Positions 54,820 through 64,000 of a stretch of 64,000 bases of DNA are shown in pieces. Location: the NCBI RefSeq assembly GCF_000835495.1, contig NW_015622546.1, positions 1,676,883 to 1,740,882 of the forward strand. Direction: 5' to 3'. The translations under genes and the position numbers were made by a program. This stretch comes from Cladophialophora immunda. Taxonomy: Eukaryota > Ascomycota > Eurotiomycetes > Chaetothyriales > Herpotrichiellaceae. A model generated the notes under the pieces. It saw only the letters and a list, made by a program, of their open reading frames with translations. It made no database searches and was not told where the DNA came from. How positions within the stretch are numbered: the first letter of the stretch is position 1; each line of letters begins with the position of its first letter.

Positions 54820-57016
54820 GACATCCACTCCAACCACGGGCCCTTTCTCGGCCGCTGATTCCATACTCTTATTTCAAATCCGCCTTCTGAAATCGATAAG
54901 AGACCTCTGGGCGCGTTAGGGATGTCCCGGCCAACAATGAGGTGGCAACCAGTAGACTTCTGTAGTATCCCTACGGCCGCGATAACACAAATTCACCTTC
55001 GAAACCACCTCGAAATGTAAAAGTCTTAGCTAGCGAAGGCGTTGGAGGAGTTGACAATCCTCCGTGCACATGGGGGCTCGGGCTATACAATCTCCGCAGC
55101 CGCATATGTGCTTTGCTCCTCTGTATATGTTCTATAGATGTGGTTTAATCTGTACCGGGCAATACGTGTGGTGATTCTTGAACCCGTGGATGGGAATGGG
55201 CAAATAGGAGACAACTTCATGGAAAGAAAAAGACCATGAGGAAGTGCTTACCGTCCGTTCCTTTTTTTGACGTTTCATTTCTCAAGCTGTCACACGTCCA
55301 CGAGAGCTGAGAGGCGCCATCTATCAATGAGCATGTCCCGAGCTTGCCCTGCCCTTGGTGGTTGATGGACGGTGGCTCATGCTCCCACTCTACCCTGCAA
55401 CTCTCCAGTCCCTCTGCTCTGCCCTTGCCCTGCCTTGGCCTCTCTGCTCTCTGCTCTCTGCTCAGAACCCATGCAAAGCATCCACTCAATCCTTCAGCTC
55501 GGGTTGTTGTCCCCCCTGAGCTTTGTCTCCGCTTCTCACTCCAGAATCCATCTCCATTCCTACCTCCAAGCGCACCGTCCGTCCATGTCCACTTCCACAT
55601 CTCCTCCGGCAATGCGCTTTCCCTTTCCATTCTGACTGCCCGCGCACTGCTCCCTTTTTTTTCTCTGTTTGGGGTTGTGTATCGGTCCGCTTGCTCTCGC
55701 CATGTCATTCTCCTTCGTCATTCTGGACATACCCAAACACCTGATCGATATCGTGCTGTGCGTAGGTGGCAGTAGAGAGGCTCAAGGAGGAGCGGTGCAG
55801 TGCGTGACGCGAGTTCCGGGTTCCAGGGGGCCTTCGTCTCCTTTCTTCCACAGCCAGTATCCAAGTCACGCAGCCTTGTCACATGACACAGACCGCCAAC
55901 AACATTCGCATAGGAACGTTTTCTGCCGCACCTCATTCAGAGCTGCCAGATCCTTCTGCCCTGCTGTTCATTGCCAACGCCAAGTCTCCCTCGATTGATC
56001 CTTAGCACGCTGGACCTTACTAGGCAGTGAGAGCCAGCGCCGCCAAGCACGAGCCCCGTCGCGAAAAGGCATAAATATCTGTGGTTTTTTCTCTCTCAGA
56101 CACCTTCTGTTCTTTTTCCTTTCCCTCCTCAAGTCAACCGAGATCAAGGTCTGTTGCGAGGACTGCCCCAGGCCTTACACTTATGCCTGGCGCTTGTCAA
56201 GTGGTACCTTCTCTTTCTTGCCACCTTCAGACTTTGTGTCTTGTTTGAGCTTCAAACAAACTGCCGTGTGATCTTTCGAACACCAGCAGCTTGGTTTGAG
56301 GTTCCCCAAGAGGGACACACACAAATCATCTCGAGTCCCAGGATTCGATGAGTACCAGTGAACCACTGTTGTTCACATCACAATTTTTGGAACCCCTTCC
56401 ACAGAATCTTGTCCTTCTGGACAGATTCATCAAAATTTTTTTTGTGCAAAAACCTTTTTCTGTCCCTCGGGACAGGTTTTCAAATCCTTTTTTGAAAACA
56501 CCTTGAATTTTTGAAAAACCCATATTCAACTTTTGTCTAGACAATGCTCAATTTTTGGAACCTTCTCATGGTTGTCCTCTGGACACCTTTCTCTTTTTCA
56601 TCGTTTGACTTGGCCTTGTGCCAAGTAGCGGAGAAGAAGATCCAACAAACCTGTTGACGCGACCGCGAGCAAGCGGGTCACATCGAGGCCCCTGCGGTCA
56701 GTTGTCCATTCCACCTATCTGTACCTGAAGCCCCGAGCTCCAGGTGATCATGATGCAGGTGGTGTTAGTCAAGCGCGGGCTAAAGGGTGTTCATCAGTGA
56801 AGCTGCCGGTCATAATGATCTGACATGCAGAACGGCGAGGCAGCGGAAGCAGATGGGCTCAACGAGAGATGGTTTAAATCTTGCTTACAACAACAAAATC
56901 ATGCAACATAGTCTCAATTGCACGACTCTCAATGTGTTGGTGAGAGATCCAAGTATTGCAGTGCTTGATCATCATAATCATCATCAATCTGATCCGCCAC
57001 GCTGCCAGTTGGACTC
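54820..57016. other. 2.2-kb intergenic region, CT-rich then hairpin-rich
   Basis: No protein gene is supported. A CT-rich stretch near 55380-55560 includes a CTCTGCT tandem repeat (55441-55463). A TATA-like ATAAATAT at 56071-56078 with a pyrimidine-rich tract after it precedes the hairpin array (separate entry). The end nearest 57017 is the Tls1-like gene 3' flank. Confidence 0.5.
56100..56750 (+). ncRNA. Candidate structured non-coding RNA: chain of small hairpins
   Basis: No long open frame. At least eleven small inverted repeats follow one another: 56168-173/56185-190 (6 bp), 56241-248/56252-259 (8 bp, 3-nt loop), 56358-363/56371-376 (6), 56388-392/56397-401 (5), 56404-414/56419-428 (10 with one bulge), 56460-465/56470-475 (6, CTCG loop) flanked by a 5-bp outer stem, 56476-484/56491-499 (9), 56503-508/56524-529 (6), 56570-577/56581-587 (7 with bulge), 56608-614/56620-626 (7), 56643-647/56652-656 (5), 56661-666/56673-679 (6 with bulge). 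Three stems share TGTCC/GGACA. A TATA-like box and CT-rich tract lie just upstream on the plus strand. Strand and transcript ends are inferred. Confidence 0.35.
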
Positions 57017-58135
57017 TCACTTCTTCGCTCCCGCCTGCCCCTGCTGTTGTTGCTGTTGCCATTGCATCATCTTTGCTCTTGCGCTTCGACTCCCTCCCAG
57101 CTTCGGACCTCTCGACTCCGAGACACCTGCAGCCTTTGGCTGGTTGGTATGCTTCTTGGTCCTCCTCTCGGCCATTGCATCCATGAAATCTTGCCGGAAT
57201 TGCTCAGCAAAGCGATCATCCGTATCACCCTCTTCAGCGGTTTCGCCAGCGGCGGACCGGCCGCTTGCCAGCCCTGGAGAGTTCGTATCATAAAGATCAA
57301 TTTTATTCTCATGCAGAAACTGCTCCACAAGAGCGTCTCGCGCAATGTCTTCGCTGTTCCTTCGCTTCCTAGGTCGCGGCCGCATGGGTTTGCCGTCCCG
57401 ACCCAGACGCGGCTTTCGAGGCTTCGGTGGTTTGTCCACTTCTTCGACAGGGGCTCGACCAGCCTTGACACGTTCGAGAGCAGCTTGCGTGCGGGCCAGA
57501 TTAGTATCGTGGACAGAATTCCCCAGGTCGACTTCGGCCAATTGACGAGTGGAGACGGGATTGGTTGTAGGTGTCTTCTGGGCTAACGACCCTGACTCAT
57601 TGGACGAGGGAGCATCGTGATATGTGTCATTCTCCAGGTTCCCCTGAGAGATGGTTGAAGGGGTGACGAGATGGCTCCGTCTCCTAGCCATTTCGGAGTC
57701 TATGAAAGCAACCCTTATCTTGTCAGCCAACTATGTCTCCAGGACTGGGAATTCTTGGGGCCCCACGAACATATGTTGATCAACATTAACAACCTGCCCG
57801 GTGCTTCCGACAAAACGGTTGTTGATGTCTATGGGCTTGTCGGCATTCTGATCTGATTTGACAACCTCCATGCCAGTGTCTCCATCCGCTCGTTGCATAA
57901 CCTTCGTATTTGAGAATTGAACACCAGATACAGCCTTTCGGACGTGCTTCCGTGCACGGATGAGACTTGAGATTCCACCTTCGTTGCCATCATCATTTAG
58001 TGTCTCGTTTTCGCCGCCCAACGAAGCGTCATCCGTCTGAGAAACATCGGCCTCGGGGTTTGCTACTGGTGTTTCTTGCTGGAGTCGTGCAAACCTCCTA
58101 CGCTTCGCGGCTCTGAATACCGGAACGTCTTCCAT
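57017..58135 (-). CDS. Tls1/C9orf78 (HCA59) family splicing-associated protein
   Basis: Two exons, 58135-57771 and 57713-57017 (353 aa). N-terminus MEDVPVFRAAKRRRFARLQQ; SSLIRARKHVRKAVSGVQF block; then the family core NNRFVGSTGQVVNVDQHMVA followed by FIDSEMARRR, rebuilt across the intron. The C-terminus has a basic RKPRLGRDGKPMRPRPRKRR segment and FLHENKIDLYDTN. Fission yeast Tls1 and human C9orf78 associate with Brr2/U5 and influence splicing and telomere silencing; a similar nuclear role is likely. The intron donor GTTCGT is weak but the branch GGCTGAC is good and the junction matches the family. The gene is divergent from the L7/L12 gene (411 bp between starts). Confidence 0.85.
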
Positions 58136-58546
58136 GATTTGATATTGAAGAGAAGGAAGGAGAATGGCTAAAGGAACAAGTATCGCGCTGGTGGCGACTT
58201 GCTTCAGATGCGGATACACTCGCTATAGGGTGGATAACGGTGACATGGTTCTTCAGAAGGAAATAAATTAACCCTCCTGAAAACAGATGTTGCAGCTTCA
58301 AGTCGGGTCCAGTTGTTGTCGACCGGTGAGAAAGGGTATCTAGGTAGGAATGATGTCCGGTCTTGACGCCTTCGACGTTTCCTTCAAGTCTCAGTGATGG
58401 TCACGTGTCGCTTGGCACGATTTTGGCTGTCAATGCGCGATGGTCGCGAGATGCTAATTTCTCAGACATCCGGTACAATCGTCTGTCCCCATTATTCGTT
58501 TTCAACAGGTTCCTTTATTCCCCTCCCCATTCTTCATCGATCCACG
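58136..58546. promoter_or_regulatory. Divergent promoter: Tls1-like gene and mitochondrial L7/L12 gene
   Basis: 411 bp between two start codons pointing apart, so both promoters share this stretch. It contains GGTCACGTG near 58398-58406 (an E-box-like CACGTG). No gene inside. Confidence 0.55.
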
Positions 58547-59266
58547 ATGTCGTCGAAACTCCCATCAGTGACGTATCGTTGCTGCCATCTCGCATCTCGG
58601 ACGCAAAAACGCAGTCTCTCCTCCCAATGCCTCCGGCTTTCCTCCACAAGCTCCGCAAATCAGCATAGACGAAGGAACAGCTTAGTATCCTCAAAGTCCT
58701 CAAGAAGATGGCAATCGACGGATGCAGCTGCCGCGCCTACGAATCCTAAGATAGCTGGGATTGTCGATCAAATATCACAATTAACGTTGTTGGAGACCGC
58801 AGATTTGGTCGCGAGCTTAAAGGTATACTCGAGCATCATTTTTCCGCCCCGGATCACACGCCTCATTTCTCAGTGGCTTTTGTCATATGTCTGCCTGGAC
58901 TTCAACTAATATGGACAACTATAGTCACGGCTTAACATTCCCGATATGGCTTTTGCTGCTCCCGCTGCTGCCCCTGCTGGCGGTGCTGCGGCTGCAACTC
59001 CCGCTGCCGAAGCAGAGGCAGCAGAAGAAGCCGCGCCCGCCCCAGCCGAAAAGACGATGTTCACACTGAAACTCGATTCCTTCGATGCGACCGCTAAGCC
59101 CAAGGTCATCAAGGAAGTGAAGGGATTGCTGGGTCTGAGTTTGGTGGATTCCAAAAAGTTTGTGGAGAGCGCGCCCAAGGTGATGAAGGAAGGTGTGCCC
59201 AAGGAGGAGGCGGAGAAAATTGTCGCCGCCATGAAGGCATTGGGAGCTGTTGTTTCCATGTCGTAG
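58547..59266 (+). CDS. Mitochondrial ribosomal protein bL12m (L7/L12)
   Basis: Two exons, 58547-58822 and 58925-59266 (205 aa). The first 70 residues are Ser/Arg-rich, a mitochondrial presequence. The L7/L12 N-terminal dimerisation region is KIAGIVDQISQLTLLETADL with VASLKSRLNIPD. The hinge is Ala/Pro-rich (FAAPAAAPAGGAAAATPA). The C-terminal factor-binding domain is KTMFTLKLDSFDATAKPKVI, then LLGLSLVDSKKFVESAPKVM. Forms the stalk of the mitoribosome large subunit that recruits translation GTPases. The intron is 102 nt. Confidence 0.95.
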
Positions 59267-59820
59267 GGATGAGGGGCGAAAATAGCAGGTGAAGAGACGG
59301 TGCTCATGACACACTCCACATCCGTTCAGCGTCTGTTTAGGACCATTTTCAGAGACAAATGGCTGCACGATGCACACGTCAGATGTCTAGAGGTGTTGTA
59401 CAGGAACTAGGGGTGAAGATGCTATCTTGGTGCATTGATGGGGCCGGTCAAGCATTCTTCTACGAGGTCGTTGCCCCCGTTGAATCATCCTGATCGGGGG
59501 ACGCTGTAACTATACCATGGGCTTGCAGGAAGACTTGGACAAGATCCGAAAAATGTACAATTCAAGATTCGACTACCGCCCCAGAAGTCAGATCATTGCA
59601 TTTTAATTGTGAAGTGTAGCAGCTTCGCTGGAGCCAGGCACACCCATGAATCTCCAGTAAAATGTGCTGAACTTTTCTCCTGGATATAAACAGTGGAAAG
59701 AGTAGCCAACATGCCATGTCATTATCCGTGAAGTCCGCCATTTACTTCGTAGTGTCGTCGCAGTTTCCTTACCTCGAATTCCTTATCCCAAGAAGTCCAA
59801 TATCCCACCCTTAACCTCTT
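59267..59820. other. Convergent intergenic region
   Basis: 554 bp between the stop of the L7/L12 gene and the stop of the P5C reductase gene, presumably two 3' UTRs. No gene or repeat recognised. Confidence 0.65.
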
Positions 59821-60925
59821 CTATTGCCTCTCAAATCTCGTCCCATTGACGCCGCTAACCCCCTTACCTAACTGCGCGGCGACAACCGTAGCCTCTCTCA
59901 CACTCCTCGCTACCGTTCCTCTTACTCTGCCCTCCTCCAACACCAACAAGCCACCAATCGTGCACCCTCCGGGTGTAGACACCTTCTCCCTCACCAGCGC
60001 AGGATGTTCCCCGGACAGGACCATCCCGGCTGTGCCTCGCATCGTCTGAGCAGCCATAAGTTGAGCCTCTGCACGAGGAAGGCCCATTGCGACGGCGCCA
60101 TCGGCGAGAGACTCGAGCATCAGCGCGAGGAATGCCGGTCCGGAGCCGCACAAGGCCGTGGAAACGTCCATCATTCCCGGCGGCAGGTGCACGACTCGGC
60201 CGATCCGCGTGAATATCCATTCGACGATTGCTGATAGTTCGGCGGGTAAAGGAGGAGTGGTGGTGGCGATGACCGTCATGGACTCGCGCACAATCGCGGC
60301 GGTGTTGGGCATGACTCTTACTATCCGGCAAGCGTTCTCGGGAATGCCCTCTGGATACGACTCGCCGTAGAGAACCCGGCCAATCTGTTCGACGGGGACA
60401 CCAGCGCAGATCGATATTAAAAGTTTCCCCGCGAGTGCTTCTTTTATCCCCTCCTCGCGCAGAAGCTCGGCGACCATATAGGGTTTACATCCGAGTATAA
60501 CCACATCGGCGTTCTGCGTACCCTTCACATTTTCGTTCTGCAAGATCGTTACAGTCGGGCGGTATGCTTGAACGGCAACCCGGATCCGTTTCGCGGATTC
60601 AGGACGGCGCACGCAGGCGATGAAGTTTGTTGGTGTTCGTTGAGGAGGCGATTCGGTGGTGGGCGTTGCGGTGCCGGAGTCGGGATAGGCGGGGGATGGG
60701 GCGTGCGAGGCAGTGGATTCGGACAGGGAGGAAAGGATGCCACTGAGGATGGCGATACCGAGCGTTCCTTATTCCCAGTCTTTAGTCAATATATGGATCT
60801 AGCACAAGGGAAGGGGGTAGAGGAGTGGTTGTAAAGAGAAACTCACCGCATCCGAGAATTGTCAGTGTCATGCCATTGGAGTCAGAGCCGTTGATGCCGT
60901 TTGGCACACGCAGCATAGCCGCCAT
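59821..60925 (-). CDS. pro3: Pyrroline-5-carboxylate reductase
   Basis: Two exons, 60925-60847 and 60767-59821 (341 aa). The intron falls inside the Rossmann motif: MTLTILGC/GTLGIAILSGIL. Further motifs: ENVKGTQNADVVILGCKPYM, KLLISICAGVPVEQIGRVLY, RVMPNTAAIVRES, the P5CR signature DVSTALCGSGPAFLALMLES, and MGLPRAEAQLMAAQTMRGTA. Reaction: reduces 1-pyrroline-5-carboxylate to L-proline with NAD(P)H, the last proline-synthesis step. An insert of about 35 residues after the Rossmann motif (SHAPSPAYPDSGTATPTTES) is low-complexity and common in filamentous fungi. Divergent from ctk3 across 517 bp. Confidence 0.95.
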
Positions 60926-61442
60926 GTCGCACGAGCTCTTTGATCTGACGTTAGGATATACCAACCAAAAGGAAAAGGCTCTGCACCTGATGCTATTGGG
61001 CCTTTCCCAAAAAAAAAGTCCTACAGCGTCTTGCTGAAGAGGAAATGCGGGGAACAAGTTGAAATATTTTTTAAAGAGGGCGAAAGCGGAGGGCCTCGAG
61101 AACCATCGGCCAAATCCGTTCTCGTCATCTGCAAGGCACACCAATAGGTAGAGATTCTATAGTGATAGTTGCTGTCACAGCGCCTTTTGAACCTTCTGCA
61201 GTACCTGTACGAAGTATACCACATCCATTTCGTGCATTTTACACCAAGCCGAAGTGGCGCTTCCGGAAAGGAAGGCCGTCTACCCCACTGGCAACAGTGA
61301 ACGATCCATGCGCGGTGTATTGTTTGCCCTCCCCCGAACCAAAGAGCAGACCATGTGAACACCACCGGTACGCTTCCATACTTCTTGCCACAAAGCCTTA
61401 CCTCCTGCTGGCAATCGCTCCCCTGTACACATCACCATCATC
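60926..61442. promoter_or_regulatory. Divergent promoter: pro3 and ctk3
   Basis: 517 bp between two start codons pointing apart. No TATA box or other element stands out. An A9-type run (CCCAAAAAAAAAGT) is at 61008-61020. Confidence 0.5.
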
Positions 61443-62240
61443 ATGGCCGACCCTTTCGAAGTGCGCATGCGCTTCACCAACCTCCTCACCCACCTCTCTG
61501 CGTCCGCCACAGCCTCGATCAAAACCGCGCACTATGCCCTCAAACACCGGGACATGGACGAAGACCTCCACTCGTGCATTCTCGAAAACCTCGAGCGAGG
61601 AAACACAAACATGAACAACCGCGCCAACATCATGTACTTCTTGGAACACCACGCGGACATCAACATGAAGGAAGGAGGCCACGAGGCCTACGTGGAGATG
61701 GTCAAGAGGGACATTGCGAGGATCGTGGACGCGGTTGCGCAGAGCGGTGCCAACGTTAAAGTCGTGAGGCGAGTCGTTACGGGGCTGGGCGAGAAAGGCG
61801 TCCTCACGCCCCAGGTGATCGGCACAATCGAGAGCGGGTTGAAGGACAAGGAGGAGAAGCTGGGGAAACTGCTGGGAGACGAAGATGGCGAGCCAGAAGC
61901 GTCGGCCGACAAGGATGCCATGGACCTCACCGCGGCGGAAGGAGGCGCGGGGGATGGTGCTCAGAAACCGACGCCGCGGACCGGAGCAGAGCGGTCGGGG
62001 AAGCCAAACGGCGTATCGAAGATGGATAAGCGGGCGATCGAGCAGAGGATAGAAGAGGACAGAGAGCGGAACAAACGACTACGGGAAAGCGTCTGGGCGG
62101 TCACGGGCGACGACGATCAGGAATTAGACAAAATGTGGGAGGAGGGTGCTTTGCTGGGTGAAGACGAACATGTCATCGCCGATGAAGAGGCGGAAGAACG
62201 TCTTCAATTCGTCTGTTATCATCGAGCTCTCGCTACTTGA
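61443..62240 (+). CDS. ctk3: CTD kinase I gamma subunit Ctk3
   Basis: Single exon, 265 aa. CTD-interacting (CID-like) N-terminal domain at about 5-140: PFEVRMRFTNLLTHLSASAT, SIKTAHYALKHRDMDEDLHS, RANIMYFLEHHADINM, AYVEMVKRDIARIVDAVAQ. The C-terminal helical region has MDKRAIEQRIEEDRERNKRL. Known role: with Ctk1 and Ctk2 it forms the kinase that phosphorylates Ser2 of the RNA polymerase II CTD. The last 15 residues (FVCYHRALAT) are unusual, so a small 3' intron may have been missed. Convergent with hat1, with 221 bp between the stops. Confidence 0.88.
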   Translation: MADPFEVRMRFTNLLTHLSASATASIKTAHYALKHRDMDEDLHSCILENLERGNTNMNNRANIMYFLEHHADINMKEGGHEAYVEMVKRDIARIVDAVAQSGANVKVVRRVVTGLGEKGVLTPQVIGTIESGLKDKEEKLGKLLGDEDGEPEASADKDAMDLTAAEGGAGDGAQKPTPRTGAERSGKPNGVSKMDKRAIEQRIEEDRERNKRLRESVWAVTGDDDQELDKMWEEGALLGEDEHVIADEEAEERLQFVCYHRALAT

Positions 62241-62461
62241 AATCTACCAGCCACGGACAAGGCGCTCTGTGAAGCCATGCGATGGTTATCCTAATCCTCC
62301 AACTCTGGCCCAGAAGCCTCGGACTCGGATCCCGCCACCGAATACGGACGAAAGGTCGCTGTTGAAACACGGCGGCGGTTTCTGAAAACGGCAACCATGA
62401 ACCGTATGAACTGTTCGAATGAGCGCAATCAACAAGCGCAGAGAATGGCGAGAGAATGGCC

Positions 62462-63983
62462 TTAAACTTTTGGCCTCTTAGGCCTGGAGGCTTCACTGTT
62501 CGACGACTCCTCATCCTCATCATCCTCAACAACCCTTCTTTTGCGCACGACGCTGGATGACTCTCCGTTTCCATGCTGATCTGCTTCTTTCTCTTTTCGC
62601 AGCGCATACGACAAGATGAGGCCTTCATATTCATCCTCCTGTGCACGAGCACTATCCTCAATTTGAGGCAGTCGCTCTTCGAACGGGATCTGACTGAGCA
62701 AATCCTTATTCTTCTTGATGATACGCTGTTTCAGTAACAGTCGCCACCAATAATAGGCGCGGTCGTCTGGATTGGGAGCTTTGGCACCCCTAACCATAAG
62801 GCTGGTAAGGGACGCTCCACCAGCCGAACGACGCGAATATGGGATCTGGGCCAGAAGATACATTTCCACCATCCTGGCAAACTGACGCCCTGCGATCTTG
62901 TTCTTGGACCGGATCGCTTGAAGCTCATCAAGGGGGAGCAGTTTCGCAGTGGGTATGCGTTTCAAACGTCCCCGTTCCATACTGGCAAAAGGCGACGTGT
63001 CTATCTTGAGATTGATTGCTTTGAACTGTGGTTCTAGAATGTCGAAGTCATTCATGTCACGTAATTTGTCGAATTCCTCGCTCGGATCCTCAACTGTTAG
63101 TTCCAACACCGTCGGATCGGCCATAACCTCATCGTATATTGCCTGGTAAAGAGCCGAACCATGGCCCGAGCTTTGAAAAGGTGGTGTGATCAAGAATTGC
63201 GATATTCGAAGTCGTGACGGGAGTGTATTCGGTGTAATAGTTTCCGAAGACGGAAATGAGAACAGAGCGTGGTCCTTCGAAGGTTTCTGAAACTTGTAGA
63301 AGCGATAGGTCGTTGCATAGCCAACAATCGAATATGGAGACGCGTTGGGCGCCGGGGGCTGTGAGGCCTTTTGGTATGTGAGATAGACCCTCCATCGGTC
63401 CAATGTCCAGTCGACATCTTCCAGATTGATGAACTGTCCACCTTCGATAAAGAAGACAATGAATATTTGGATATTGTCAACCAGGGTTCTCATCGGCAAG
63501 TCTAGTAGCGAGCCAGCCCACACCTCATAGTTCTCACCACCTCTTGTGTACTTCTTTACGCACACGCCCGGGGGTTTCCATTCTGCCGCTTTCGGGTCGT
63601 TCAGTAATTCTGACTCGAAACCTTGTTGAAATGCTGTGGGAGGTAGAAAGTTGCTGAAGGTCTTATTCAGATCGAGCGCGCTCGTGGTTCCGATGGTACT
63701 GAACTTCTTTTGGTATGAGATATTGATATGCGGTCGCAAATTGTGAGCTGCAAACTGGATCTCGACGTCCAGTCCCTTGTAACCGAAGATCTGCTCTGCC
63801 TCTCCAACGATGGGATAGGTGAATTTGGGATGAAATTCGTGGCGGGTTAGGAGTTTGTTATTGGGGCCGGGCTGAACGAGGGAGACACGAACAGCTTCAT
63901 TCGCATTCACCGAGACTTTGGATATCAGCAGAGATCCCCTGATGCGAAGCGCGATACTCACATTCCTCGGATGGCGCAGCCAT
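62462..63983 (-). CDS. hat1: Histone acetyltransferase type B catalytic subunit Hat1
   Basis: Two exons, 63983-63962 and 63915-62462 (491 aa); the first encodes only MAAPSEE. N-terminal Hat1 domain: ANEAVRVSLVQPGPN, HPKFTYPIVGEAEQIFGYKG, INISYQKKFSTIG. GNAT core: LRISQFLITPPFQSSGHGSA (acetyl-CoA loop, QxxGxG) and LELTVEDPSEEFDKLRD with the probable catalytic Glu. C-terminal acidic stretch followed by KRPKV, likely a nuclear signal. Known role: acetylation of newly made H4 on Lys5/Lys12 with Hat2. The 46-nt intron is short; donor GTGAGT fits, acceptor CCAAAG is chosen because it restores frame to VNANEA. Confidence 0.93.
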
Positions 63984-64000
63984 GTTTGAGATGTCCTGCA

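Noticed and set aside
55217..55708. A 163-codon minus-strand open frame
   Set aside because: It lies on CT-rich repeats (CTCTGCT) and its composition (Gly/Arg/Glu/Trp) follows from that; no domain.

Overview
The window is chromosomal DNA from a filamentous ascomycete (Pezizomycotina). The evidence is a dense set of single-copy housekeeping genes on both strands, short introns (about 42-130 nt) with GT-AG or occasionally GC-AG ends and CTGAC-type branch sites, and fungus-specific families: the Kch1/Prm6 K+ transport family, BLI-3, a PHO85-type CDK, Hse1, Ste20 with a fungal C-terminus, and an NNP nitrate transporter. Genus and order cannot be fixed from the sequence. I see no transposon, rRNA, confident tRNA, CRISPR array or secondary-metabolite cluster.

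Layout, 1-33 kb. ESCRT-0 subunit Hse1 (-, six exons); PAK kinase Ste20 (-, four exons); a 3.7-kb gene-poor stretch with relic-like reading frames; haem A synthase Cox15 (-) with a striking palindromic CCAAT element upstream; a Kch1-like membrane protein (-); an Old Yellow Enzyme family oxidoreductase (-); a BTB/POZ protein (-) divergent from a TAPT1/Emp65 protein (+); cytosolic lysyl-tRNA synthetase (-); a microsomal GST3-like MAPEG protein (-); a GDP-mannose pyrophosphorylase A-type protein (-) with a GC-AG intron; and BLI-3 (-).

Layout, 33-64 kb. Nitrate transporter (-) with NirA-like and GATA sites upstream; 2.9 kb without a recognised gene; SAP-domain Tho1 (-); a GFA/CENP-V zinc protein (-); 2.8 kb with an unassigned coding-like stretch; a 1,539-residue, mostly disordered methyltransferase-domain protein (+); a PHO85-type CDK (+) with an N-terminal extension; pyruvate dehydrogenase E1 alpha (+) with a second GC-AG intron; an RMD1/DUF155 membrane protein (+); a 2.2-kb intergenic region with a dense chain of small hairpins; a Tls1/C9orf78 splicing-associated protein (-) divergent from mitochondrial ribosomal protein L7/L12 (+); pyrroline-5-carboxylate reductase (-) divergent from CTD-kinase subunit Ctk3 (+); and histone acetyltransferase Hat1 (-).

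The genes do not form one pathway. They span endosomal sorting, polarity signalling, respiration, translation, nutrient uptake and chromatin. The most unusual object is the hairpin-rich, ORF-free locus at about 56.1-56.75 kb. It has a TATA-like, pyrimidine-rich upstream region and at least ten consecutive small stem-loops, several sharing a TGTCC/GGACA stem, and is a candidate undescribed structured non-coding RNA. Gene models were spliced by eye. The joined length of every multi-exon gene listed is a multiple of three.
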